This document shows, one piece after another, positions 1-6,692 of a DNA stretch of 11,810 nucleotides (position 1 is the stretch's first letter; each line of letters opens with the position of its first letter). This DNA is from an uncultured Bacteroidota bacterium. GTDB taxonomy: Bacteria > Bacteroidota > Bacteroidia > Chitinophagales > Chitinophagaceae. The DNA lies in assembly GCA_946479535.1 (NCBI GenBank), contig CAMLGP010000027.1, forward strand, positions 1 through 11,810, in the 5' to 3' direction. The translations under genes were made by a program, and so were the position numbers. The notes under the pieces are model-generated. The model was given only the letters and a program-made list of their open reading frames with translations, was not told where the DNA came from and ran no database searches.

Positions 1-422
1 TATTAGGAACAGCCTTTAATATCAAGGCTTACCCGGGAGAAAAAAATATCACGATTGCGGTCACTCGCGGCAAAGTAAGGATCACCCGTAAAGATGGATG
101 GGAGATCACACTTACCAAAGGGCAGCAGTTAAAACTTAATGAAAGCGATGCAAGCTCATCAGAAAAGACTATACCCACAGAAACAATTGCAGGGTGGCAA
201 CTGGGCAATATTGTTTATGATGATGAGGCACTAATTGATATTATCTCGGATATGGAACGCATTTACAATGTAAATATCCACCTGATTGACACTGTTATTG
301 CTGGCATGCATATTTCCACCTCTTTCAAAAAGGAAATTGGTGTTGAACAGGCGCTTCAGATACTCTGCAAGGTTAATGATTCAAAACTGTCCAAAGCCGG
401 AGACGGCTATATTATTCAGTAA
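1..422 (+). CDS. FecR-family anti-sigma factor, C-terminal part (5' end outside window)
   Basis: This reading frame is open from the window edge (first full codon at base 3) to a TAA at 420-422, giving about 139 residues. It begins LGTAFNIKAYPGEKNITIAV, the typical FecR-domain strand pattern, and continues with TRGKVRI and LTKGQQLKL. After W (WQLGNIVYDDEALIDIIS) comes the C-terminal DUF4974-type domain with MERIYNVNI, then FKKEIGVEQALQILC, and it ends GYIIQ. In this family the N-terminal cytoplasmic part binds an ECF sigma factor, a single membrane helix follows, and the periplasmic part seen here receives the signal from an outer-membrane receptor. The receptor just downstream carries an STN domain, the expected partner. 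The sigma-binding part and the membrane helix are missing because of the window edge. The ECF sigma gene is inferred to lie further left. No frameshift or odd residue is visible. Confidence 0.9.
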   Translation, partial: LGTAFNIKAYPGEKNITIAVTRGKVRITRKDGWEITLTKGQQLKLNESDASSSEKTIPTETIAGWQLGNIVYDDEALIDIISDMERIYNVNIHLIDTVIAGMHISTSFKKEIGVEQALQILCKVNDSKLSKAGDGYIIQ

Positions 423-483
423 CTGCTAAAACAACTGCTATGTCACACATTAAATTATCACCAGGTTAGTTCGGCAAATAAAT

Positions 484-523
484 AAGGTGGACCCGGTTGC
501 ACCCAGGTCCGACCTTTCATTTT
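484..523 (+). terminator. Rho-independent terminator-like hairpin between fecR and susC
   Basis: Bases 484-493 (AAGGTGGACC) pair with 506-516 (GGTCCGACCTT), giving ten pairs with one bulged G at 511 and a 12-base loop. A T-rich tail (TTTCATTTT, 515-523) follows directly. On the other strand the hairpin is also followed by T-rich sequence, so it could work in both directions. It lies 62 bases after the fecR stop and 45-90 bases before susC. It may end the sigma/fecR transcript, or act as an attenuator if the susC promoter lies upstream. Confidence 0.6.
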
Positions 524-561
524 AAATAATCCTTCCAGAATTATTAAAACAATCAAAACTA

Positions 562-569
562 TGATTTTG
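562..569 (+). promoter_or_regulatory. Possible Bacteroidota -7 element ahead of susC
   Basis: TGATTTTG matches the Bacteroidota -7 consensus TAnnTTTG at five of its six fixed positions. It lies 43 bases before the ATG at 612 and downstream of the terminator-like hairpin. No good TTTG -33 box is seen at the right distance (only TTAT near 541). A sigma factor of the ECF type would not be expected to need this element. The call is tentative. Confidence 0.2.
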
Positions 570-611
570 TATGTTAAACCGCACAAACATGCCCAGCCTG
601 AGGGAGAACGG

Positions 612-3600
612 ATGCAATCCCTTCTTTTACAAAGGCTAAGCACAAAAGCATTACTTATGAGAACTTCGATTCTGGCAATTTTGCTTTCTGTAAGCGGATT
701 ATTGATGGCCGGTAATGGCAAGGGCCAGGACCTAGACAAGGTTATTGTTTCTGTTCAGTTCAGGAATGTAACCCTGAAATCTGCCCTGCAAAAAATTGAG
801 AAGCAGACAAAGCTTCCATTTACCTATAAGACGAATGATGTAAGTCCCTTCGATAACATCAATTACGAGGCTAGTAATATTGCCCTTACTAAAATACTGA
901 TGGAGCTTTTAAAGAATACAGGGTTGCAATATGAGCAGGTCAATTCAAATATTGTGATCAGAAGGATCCGGACAAACGTAAATGCAAATGTTCTGGTTGT
1001 TGCCAATCCGGAACCACAACCTTTTGACGGGAGTATTCGAGGCCGTATCACTACACAGGACGGCCAGCCCATTGCCAATGCATCCATTACTATTGCGGGT
1101 ACCAATAAAGGAACCATCGCTAATCAAAATGGAGAGTTTATTATTAATGGGCTGAATGCAGGTAATTACAAACTGGAAATATCAGCTATTGGATTTGAGA
1201 TTGAATCAAAGGAGGTAACTGTAACAGATGATGGTGAAACAAGAATAAGCCTTCAGCTCAGGGACAAAAATGATAATCTCAGTGAGGTAGTTGTTACAGC
1301 TCTGGGTATATCCAGGAAAGAAAGATCCCTCGGCTATTCCACGCAGGAATTAAAAGGCGATAATCTCACCCTAACCAAGGAACAGAATGTACTGGGCTCA
1401 CTGGCAGGTAAGATTGCAGGTGTTCAGGTTACGGGTTCATCCGGCGCCAGTATGGGTGGTACGCAAAAGATCAAGATACGCGGTGTAAATTCTATTGCCG
1501 GCACAGACCAGCCATTGATTGTAGTGGATGGTACACCTATCTCCAATGCAAATTTTGCCGGCAGTGATAAGGCAGATTTGGGTAACCTGGGACAGGATGT
1601 AAACCCGGAAGACATAGAATCTGTAAATGTATTGAAAGGCCCTGCAGCTTCTGCTCTCTATGGTATTAGGGGACAATATGGTGTGATCATGATCACTACC
1701 AAAAAAGGGAAAAAGGGCGCAAAGAAAGTAAATGTGCAATTGAACTCCGCTGCATCAATGGAGAAAGCAGGCAATTTCTTTCCCTTGCAAAATGTATATG
1801 GTGGTGGATCATCCCAAACATGGAGAACGTTGCCCAATGGACAGAAATACGTTGATATGAGTGTGGATGAAAGCTGGGGACCCAAAATGGATGGTACGGA
1901 AGTAAGGCAGGTATTCAGCTTCTATCCCCAGGATGCGGAATATGGAAAGCTCACCCCTTTCATTCCTCATCCCAGCAATATTGAGGATTATTATCGCACA
2001 GGAAATACAGTTAATAACGGCATCAATGTTTCCGGAGGTAATGAAAACAGTACTTTCCGGCTTAGCTTTAATGATACCCGCGTAAATGGAATTGAACCCA
2101 ATACCTGGCTAAAAAGAAATAACCTTGGTATTAGTGCAGGCCTGGACCTCACCAAAAAACTGAACTTAACAACTAACCTTAATTACGCAACCAATAAGGC
2201 CCAGCGTCCAACCCAGGGATCTGAATATGGAGCCAGGTATATTGTACAATGGTTTCAGCGCAATGTGGACATGAAACGATTAAAAGATTATAAATACGCT
2301 GATGGAACTTTCAAGAGCTGGAACCTGAACCGTCCAAGTGCTTCTACTGGTGAGATCACCAATTTCAATCCGCTTTACTGGAACAATCCCTTCTTTGAAG
2401 TGTATGAAAATCCATCTACTGATAACCGTGACAGATTTTTTGGTGATGTGGGATTGACCTATCAGTTGATGCCTGGACTAAAGATCGCAGGATTTGCACG
2501 CGGCGATATGTATACGCAGAATATTGAAGAGAAAACAGCTGTAGGCGGAAGGAGAACTGCAGCATATTCGGTAGGTAAATACCAGAACAGGGAACTGAAC
2601 TATGAGTTCCTGGCATCCTACGATAAAACATTTGATGATATCTCTCTGAATGCAAATTTGGGTGGTAATATTTACAAAAGAAGGTATACTGAGGTAACAG
2701 AGGCTACAGTAGGTGGATTGTCGTCTCCCAATTTCTACAATATTGCTGCCTCCATTGATCGTCCGGCCGTGGGATCCTATCTTTTGAATAAAGAGATCAG
2801 GAGCCTTTACGGCATGGTATCACTGGGTTACCGCAACACCTATTTTATAGATGCTTCATTAAGAAATGACAATTCATCAGCACTGGCATCACATAATAAC
2901 TCTTATTGGTATCCATCAGTTTCTACCAGTTTCGCGTTTAGCGAATTGATCAAATGGAAGCCACTTTCATTTGGCAAGATCAGATTAAGCTATGCAAAAG
3001 CAGGTTCAGATCTCAGCCCCTATGAAACATCATTTGTTTATGCAGTGGGTACCGTGTATACTTCTACCCCACCCATCAATACGCTTTCTGTGCCTGATAA
3101 CCTTGCTAATCCCAATATCCAGCCTTCATTTGCCAATTCTTATGAAGCAGGTATTGATCTGCAGTTCTTCAATAAACGGCTGGGTATTGATTTCACCTAT
3201 TATGAGCAGAAGAACAAAAATCAGATCATCAAGCTGGATGTGTCTGGCGCCAGTGGATATGCTTCCACTACCATCAATGCAGGTTTGATAGAGAATAAGG
3301 GTGTTGAATTGACACTGACAGGTTCGCCATTCAGGACAAAGCATTTTGCCTGGGATGCGATCTTCAATCTCGCGCGGAACAGAAGCATGATCGTTGAATT
3401 ATATCCCGGTACCAATGTATATGCCTATGGTTCCACTACGTACTCAAGTGTAACCAGTTTCCTGAATTCCTATGTAGGAAAGCCATTTGGCAGCCTGGTT
3501 GGAAAGGCATATCAGCGGGATCCGGCTACGGGTATGGTATTGCTTGGCACTAACAATCTTCCATTATATACCGATGCTACCTATAATTTCGGAAGCGTAT

Positions 3601-4166
3601 TGCCGGATTATACCGGGGGTATCCAGAATATATTTCATATCTATGGATTTGAATTAAGCGCCAACATAGATTACCAGTATGGTGGCCAGTTCTTCAGTCG
3701 CTCCAAAATGCTCCTGGCCAAGACCGGTATGGCAGAAGAAACAGCTGCCATCAATGATAAAGGAAAGAATGTGCGGGAGGATCTGGCAAATGGAGGAGGC
3801 GTACATGTCACCGGAGTATCCGCTGCTACCAAACAGGTTGTGGATGCTTATGTTGATGCAAGAGCTTACTATCGCACAACATTGGGTACGCATGTATACG
3901 AAGAATGGTTATATGATGCATCCTATATCAAACTGAGAGAAATAAAACTGGGATACAGTTTTTCCAAATTAAGGATTGGGAAATTGCCATTAAGTACGGT
4001 TACTGTAGCGCTGATCGCAAGAAATCCCGCCATGATCTGGCAGAAGGCGCCGAAAGGATTGGATCCTTCGGAACTATCTACTGGTGGACAATCCATCAGC
4101 TGGTATGAATCAGGACAGGCCAATACAGTAAGGTCCTATGGCATTAACCTAAACGTAATCTTTTAA
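612..4166 (+). CDS. SusC/RagA-family TonB-dependent outer-membrane receptor with STN domain
   Basis: This is an outer-membrane importer that would take up a bound nutrient using TonB energy, paired with the SusD lipoprotein that follows. The frame is open from an ATG at 561. I prefer the ATG at 612, because AGGGAG lies five bases before it and the product then starts with an ordinary signal peptide (MQSLLLQRLSTKALLMRTS, then hydrophobic ILAILLSVSGLLMA). Numbered from 561, the order is: STN domain about 61-135 (VSVQFRNVTLKSALQKIEKQ), CarboxypepD_reg-like domain about 158-233 (GRITTQDGQPIANASITIAG), TonB-box region near 240-250 (LSEVVVTALGI), plug about 252-382 (PLIVVDGTPIS; DIESVNVLKGPAASALYG; GVIMITTKKG), then a long beta barrel ending YGINLNVIF. 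The length is normal for the family. The STN domain fits signalling to the upstream FecR protein. The substrate cannot be read from the sequence. A start at 657 is also possible. Confidence 0.93.
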   Translation: MQSLLLQRLSTKALLMRTSILAILLSVSGLLMAGNGKGQDLDKVIVSVQFRNVTLKSALQKIEKQTKLPFTYKTNDVSPFDNINYEASNIALTKILMELLKNTGLQYEQVNSNIVIRRIRTNVNANVLVVANPEPQPFDGSIRGRITTQDGQPIANASITIAGTNKGTIANQNGEFIINGLNAGNYKLEISAIGFEIESKEVTVTDDGETRISLQLRDKNDNLSEVVVTALGISRKERSLGYSTQELKGDNLTLTKEQNVLGSLAGKIAGVQVTGSSGASMGGTQKIKIRGVNSIAGTDQPLIVVDGTPISNANFAGSDKADLGNLGQDVNPEDIESVNVLKGPAASALYGIRGQYGVIMITTKKGKKGAKKVNVQLNSAASMEKAGNFFPLQNVYGGGSSQTWRTLPNGQKYVDMSVDESWGPKMDGTEVRQVFSFYPQDAEYGKLTPFIPHPSNIEDYYRTGNTVNNGINVSGGNENSTFRLSFNDTRVNGIEPNTWLKRNNLGISAGLDLTKKLNLTTNLNYATNKAQRPTQGSEYGARYIVQWFQRNVDMKRLKDYKYADGTFKSWNLNRPSASTGEITNFNPLYWNNPFFEVYENPSTDNRDRFFGDVGLTYQLMPGLKIAGFARGDMYTQNIEEKTAVGGRRTAAYSVGKYQNRELNYEFLASYDKTFDDISLNANLGGNIYKRRYTEVTEATVGGLSSPNFYNIAASIDRPAVGSYLLNKEIRSLYGMVSLGYRNTYFIDASLRNDNSSALASHNNSYWYPSVSTSFAFSELIKWKPLSFGKIRLSYAKAGSDLSPYETSFVYAVGTVYTSTPPINTLSVPDNLANPNIQPSFANSYEAGIDLQFFNKRLGIDFTYYEQKNKNQIIKLDVSGASGYASTTINAGLIENKGVELTLTGSPFRTKHFAWDAIFNLARNRSMIVELYPGTNVYAYGSTTYSSVTSFLNSYVGKPFGSLVGKAYQRDPATGMVLLGTNNLPLYTDATYNFGSVLPDYTGGIQNIFHIYGFELSANIDYQYGGQFFSRSKMLLAKTGMAEETAAINDKGKNVREDLANGGGVHVTGVSAATKQVVDAYVDARAYYRTTLGTHVYEEWLYDASYIKLREIKLGYSFSKLRIGKLPLSTVTVALIARNPAMIWQKAPKGLDPSELSTGGQSISWYESGQANTVRSYGINLNVIF

Positions 4167-4176
4167 ATTGACACGC

Positions 4177-5568
4177 ATGAAGAAGATATATAGCATTCTG
4201 GCGGCTGGCTTATTGCTGATCGCCTGCAATAAATTCGATGCGGATATTAATACCAATCCCAATTTGCCAAATAAGGCATCTGGTGCACAGCTGATCAATA
4301 ATTCCATACTATCGCTTCCTGCATTAAGTTCCTCCCCGCAGGCTGAGTTTCATGGACAGTATCTGTCAGAAACGCAATATCCTGGTGGATCTCTTTATCC
4401 TGACGGAGGAACCAATTTTTATTCATTGTACCAGGGGCCATTGATCAATCTTCAAAAAGTACTGACCTCAGAGCTCACTCCAACCGAAGGTCCTGTTGTG
4501 AACCAGATAGCCGTTGCCAAGATCCTTAAGGCGTATTATTTCTGGCATATAACAGATCGCTGGGGCGATGTTCCCTATACAGCATCATTAAAAGGCCAGG
4601 AAAATTTCAGCCCTGTATATGACAAACAGGAAGTGATCTATGATAGTATATTCAAAATGCTGAGTGATGCCAACTCCATGATCGTGATGGGCAATATAGC
4701 CAACGATATAGTCTATGGTGGAGATATTGGTAAATGGAAACGACTCGGCAATTCGATTCATTTGCTGGCGGCACTTCGTTTATCAGAGGTAAATGCTACC
4801 AAAGCCAACGCTGAATTCAACAAGGCATTGACTGATGGGGTTATGGCTGCCAATACCGATAACCTGGTATACAAACACCTGGCTGATGCCAATAACCAGA
4901 GTTACTGGTATGGACAGGTGGTCAATCAGAACAGGGAATGGTGGGCGCTTACAGAAACACTGGTAGATTATATGAATCCGGTGAATGATCCCCGATTACC
5001 TGTTTATGGCAAGAAGACCAATACCAATATTTATAAAGGTCTTCCATTTGGCACCACGGTTGGGTTGCCCAATACAACTGGCGTTTCATTAATGGGTACA
5101 GCTATCTATGCTCAAAATGCTTCCATTTACCTGGTAACCTATGCGCAGGTATTATTTGCCAAAGCTGAGGCAGCCTTACGAGGATGGATCCCGGGTGGCG
5201 ATGCAACTGCCAAAACAAATTATGAGCTGGCAATAGATCAATCCGTTCGTCAATGGACTGGTACCAATACAGGGGTAGCTACATTACTGGCATCACCTGG
5301 AATTATTTATGATCCTGCCAGTGCAATGAAACAGATAGGCATGCAACGCTGGGTACATTTGTTCATGCATGGCTATGAAGCCTGGGCTGAATGGAGAAGG
5401 ACGGGTTATCCGGATAACCTGGTTAAACCGGGTGGACGTGAAATTCCACTGCGGCATTCTTATCCCCCCAATGAAGTGTTTAATAACGCAGTGAATTACC
5501 AGGATGCGGTGCAGCGGCAATTCAGTGGAACGGATGGTTTGTATGGAAAAGTCTGGTGGGATAAATAA
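4177..5568 (+). CDS. SusD/RagB-family outer-membrane lipoprotein (SusD-like_2 type)
   Basis: This is a surface lipoprotein that would cap the SusC barrel and help capture the substrate. I start it at ATG 4177, ten bases after the susC stop; the frame also allows TTG at 4168. The first 17 residues form a lipoprotein signal ending in the lipobox LIAC (Cys17). Family motifs follow in order: DINTNPNLPNKASG (23-36), YYFWHITDRWGDVPY (120-134), YDKQEVIYDSIF (148-159), KWKRLGNSIHLLAALRLS (187-204), YAQVLFAKAEAALRGW (322-337) and GYEAWAEWRRTGYP (399-412), and it ends TDGLYGKVWWDK. The NTNPN start and the EAWAEWRRTGYP block are those I associate with the SusD-like_2 subgroup rather than classical SusD. 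The tight spacing implies cotranscription with susC. The length of 463 residues is normal and the frame is intact. The ligand is unknown. Confidence 0.93.
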   Translation: MKKIYSILAAGLLLIACNKFDADINTNPNLPNKASGAQLINNSILSLPALSSSPQAEFHGQYLSETQYPGGSLYPDGGTNFYSLYQGPLINLQKVLTSELTPTEGPVVNQIAVAKILKAYYFWHITDRWGDVPYTASLKGQENFSPVYDKQEVIYDSIFKMLSDANSMIVMGNIANDIVYGGDIGKWKRLGNSIHLLAALRLSEVNATKANAEFNKALTDGVMAANTDNLVYKHLADANNQSYWYGQVVNQNREWWALTETLVDYMNPVNDPRLPVYGKKTNTNIYKGLPFGTTVGLPNTTGVSLMGTAIYAQNASIYLVTYAQVLFAKAEAALRGWIPGGDATAKTNYELAIDQSVRQWTGTNTGVATLLASPGIIYDPASAMKQIGMQRWVHLFMHGYEAWAEWRRTGYPDNLVKPGGREIPLRHSYPPNEVFNNAVNYQDAVQRQFSGTDGLYGKVWWDK

Positions 5569-5582
5569 GAAGTGCGCAAAAA

Positions 5583-5630
5583 AATATTGATAAAATACTG
5601 CAATACTGCACGCTAATTCCTAAATATTGC
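5583..5630. repeat. Short repeats related to AATACTGC
   Basis: AATACTGC occurs twice directly in tandem (5594-5601 and 5602-5609). AATATTGC (one change) lies at 5623-5630 and AATATTGA (two changes) at 5583-5590. The copies sit 19-66 bases upstream of the -33 box of the promoter match at 5649, where a regulator could bind. The region is AT-rich, so chance similarity is possible. Confidence 0.35.
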
Positions 5631-5648
5631 ACGGTTACACAATAACTG

Positions 5649-5678
5649 TTTGTTATGAGTTACAGGCGTTTATTTTTG
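5649..5678 (+). promoter_or_regulatory. Bacteroidota-type promoter match just after susD
   Basis: TTTG at 5649-5652 is followed after 18 bases by TATTTTTG at 5671-5678, an exact match to TAnnTTTG. The box pair and spacing agree with the known primary-sigma promoter of Bacteroidota. Transcription would begin near 5683-5686 and run into more than 400 bases without a gene, which points to a noncoding RNA or a long leader. Confidence 0.45.
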
Positions 5679-5950
5679 TGCATAACCATTGTTTACCATT
5701 AAGCGCTTTGCAGGGTCCTAATCATTAACCTTATCCTATTTAAATAAAGGAGCCACCATTTTCTTAAACCTTTGCGGTAATAAGGCTCTTATGGCAGTAG
5801 CAGATTGATCATTGAAAAACACCTTAAACTAAAGGCCCTTCCTCCCAATGAAAGTTAATCATTGAGGTTTAGAAGGATAAGAGCGTGCCGTTGCTAACCT
5901 GAAATTTTGAACTGGAGTTTAATTCTACCACCTCTTTCGGCATGATTCCA

Positions 5951-5996
5951 GTCTGGTAAAAGCCGTCTTATGAGCAAAGACAGGCTTTTGCCGGAT
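5951..5996 (+). other. Strong 19-pair hairpin without a U-tract
   Basis: Bases 5951-5969 pair with 5977-5996: nineteen pairs including three G-U, one bulged A at 5982 and a seven-base loop (ATGAGCA). The core AAAAGCC/GGCTTTT is perfect. The sequence after it (GGATGGATGAAATAATC) is not T-rich, so it is not a standard intrinsic terminator. It could be the 3' end of a structured RNA, a stabilising stem or a processing site. Confidence 0.55.
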
Positions 5997-6006
5997 GGAT
6001 GAAATA

Positions 6007-6030
6007 ATCATTGTGATGCTAACCAATGAT
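6007..6030. promoter_or_regulatory. Inverted repeat ATCATTG-N10-CAATGAT, possible operator
   Basis: The two seven-base arms at 6007-6013 and 6024-6030 are perfect reverse complements, separated by ten bases. The 17-base centre-to-centre distance is compatible with a dimeric DNA-binding protein. It lies about 125 bases before the -33 box of the next gene. No regulator gene is adjacent. Confidence 0.3.
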
Positions 6031-6136
6031 AGTTGCTCCTACTTTACACGCTAATAGTAATGACAAGTTTTCACAGTACAAAGCATAGTAATACCTATTA
6101 ACGAATCATTATTTTCAATTGATTTTCAGGCAAATA

Positions 6137-6168
6137 TTTCAAAATATTAAAGGCTCGTATTATTTTTG
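6137..6168 (+). promoter_or_regulatory. Promoter match directly before the small secreted-protein gene
   Basis: TATTTTTG at 6161-6168 matches TAnnTTTG exactly. TTTC at 6137-6140 is a one-change -33 box with a spacing of 20. The ATG at 6176 lies only eight bases after the -7 box, so the transcript would have almost no leader. A perfect AATATT inverted repeat (6133-6138 and 6143-6148) overlaps the -33 box. Confidence 0.4.
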
Positions 6169-6175
6169 CCCGTTA

Positions 6176-6553
6176 ATGAAATTACTCGTAACCTTTTCAG
6201 TATTCCTATGCTCACTGTTTGTGAGAGAGCCGGTATTTATCCATGCCGGGGCTAACAGGTGCATAACCACCTGCATGGCCGGGAAGCCGATAACCAGGGA
6301 AAAGGCAATAGCTGCAGTGCAAACCAATTTTGGGTTCGATGAAAATTCACTGTTTGATGACGATGATGATGATGACCATGAATTCAGCGCAGCACGGAAG
6401 AAATTCCAATTTTTCCATTATTTAAATAATTCTGCTGATCTGCTACAGCTTCAGGATTTCCATGGTACGGTTATTAATAGGGGATTTGCCAACAACACCT
6501 GGTTTCCTTCCGGGGCAACGATATGTATCTTTCAAAGAGTGATAAGGGTCTGA
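6176..6553 (+). CDS. Small secreted protein of unknown function with an Asp run
   Basis: I do not recognise this 125-residue protein firmly. It starts with a plausible signal peptide (MKLLVTFSVFLCSLFV, likely cut after A24 in VFIHA/GANRC). Two cysteines follow (29 and 33), then a stretch rich in small and charged residues, seven Asp in a row at 61-67 followed by His-Glu, a basic patch (ARKKFQFFHY, 73-82), and a C-terminus ending ICIFQRVIRV. The frame could begin at TTG 6119, but that would put non-signal sequence in front of the signal peptide, so ATG 6176 is chosen. It appears to be a single-gene unit, with a promoter match before it and a hairpin after it. From memory, Chitinophagaceae genomes have short exported proteins ending in a QRVLRI-like tail; I cannot confirm the relationship. 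An acidic periplasmic or surface metal-binding role is only a guess. Confidence 0.6.
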   Translation: MKLLVTFSVFLCSLFVREPVFIHAGANRCITTCMAGKPITREKAIAAVQTNFGFDENSLFDDDDDDDHEFSAARKKFQFFHYLNNSADLLQLQDFHGTVINRGFANNTWFPSGATICIFQRVIRV

Positions 6554-6562
6554 TCTTATTAT

Positions 6563-6584
6563 ACCGTAGCAAATCTGCTGCGGT
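6563..6584 (+). terminator. Hairpin after the small secreted-protein gene, probable terminator
   Basis: ACCGTAGCA (6563-6571) pairs with TGCTGCGGT (6576-6584): nine pairs with one G-U and a four-base loop (AATC). It begins ten bases after the TGA at 6551-6553. The following CCCTTCTATC is pyrimidine-rich but is not a clean U-tract. Its position suggests that it separates the small gene from the efflux operon. Confidence 0.45.
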
Positions 6585-6640
6585 CCCTTCTATCGATTCC
6601 ACACTGCCATATTTTCAACTCGCAAATTATTTATTGAAGT

Positions 6641-6658
6641 AACAGCGCATGTGCTGTT
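6641..6658. promoter_or_regulatory. 18-bp palindrome upstream of the efflux operon, candidate operator
   Basis: AACAGCGCATGTGCTGTT is palindromic apart from one mismatched base pair and ends 34 bases before the ATG of the adaptor gene. Its size and position suit a TetR-like or similar dimeric repressor of an RND efflux operon. No such regulator gene lies in the window. As RNA, AACAGC and GCTGTT could form a six-pair hairpin instead. Confidence 0.4.
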
Positions 6659-6692
6659 CTTCAAACAGGGTTTAAAAATCATTCGCATTACA

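Larger units (their letters stand above)
5569..6175. other. Long noncoding stretch between susD and the small secreted-protein gene
   Basis: No reading frame of convincing length or composition is present on either strand. The longest ATG or GTG frames I read are about 28 codons (minus strand, 5736-5822 and 5925-6011). No tRNA, tmRNA, RNase P or SRP hallmark was recognised. The stretch holds AATACTGC repeats (5583-5630), a promoter match (5649-5678), several complementary arms (5730-5737 with 5874-5881; 5748-5754 with 5784-5790; 5884-5890 with 5938-5944), a 19-pair hairpin (5951-5996), a separate inverted repeat (6007-6030) and a second promoter match just before the next gene. No clear intrinsic terminator follows susD. 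Confidence 0.7.

Noticed and set aside
458..739. 93-codon minus-strand frame over the fecR-susC gap and the susC start
   Set aside because: It runs antisense to the susC signal peptide region and across the terminator-like hairpin, and it has no recognisable domain.
5655..5702. Plus-strand 15-codon ATG frame containing the promoter match
   Set aside because: It is too short to support as a gene, and the -7 box lies inside it.
5736..5862. Minus-strand open frames: a 12-codon ATG frame (5862-5824) followed in another frame by a 28-codon GTG frame (5822-5736) with a protein-like composition
   Set aside because: Both are very short, would need a frameshift to join, have no recognised domain, and overlap the proposed RNA arms. 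They were kept only as a remote pseudogene possibility.
5925..6011. Minus-strand 28-codon ATG frame across the strong hairpin
   Set aside because: The length is easily reached by chance, there is no family resemblance, and it runs through the hairpin arms.
6331..6340. GGTTCGAT resembling a tRNA T-loop
   Set aside because: It lies inside the small secreted-protein frame (FGFDE), and no acceptor, D-arm or anticodon stem could be found around it.
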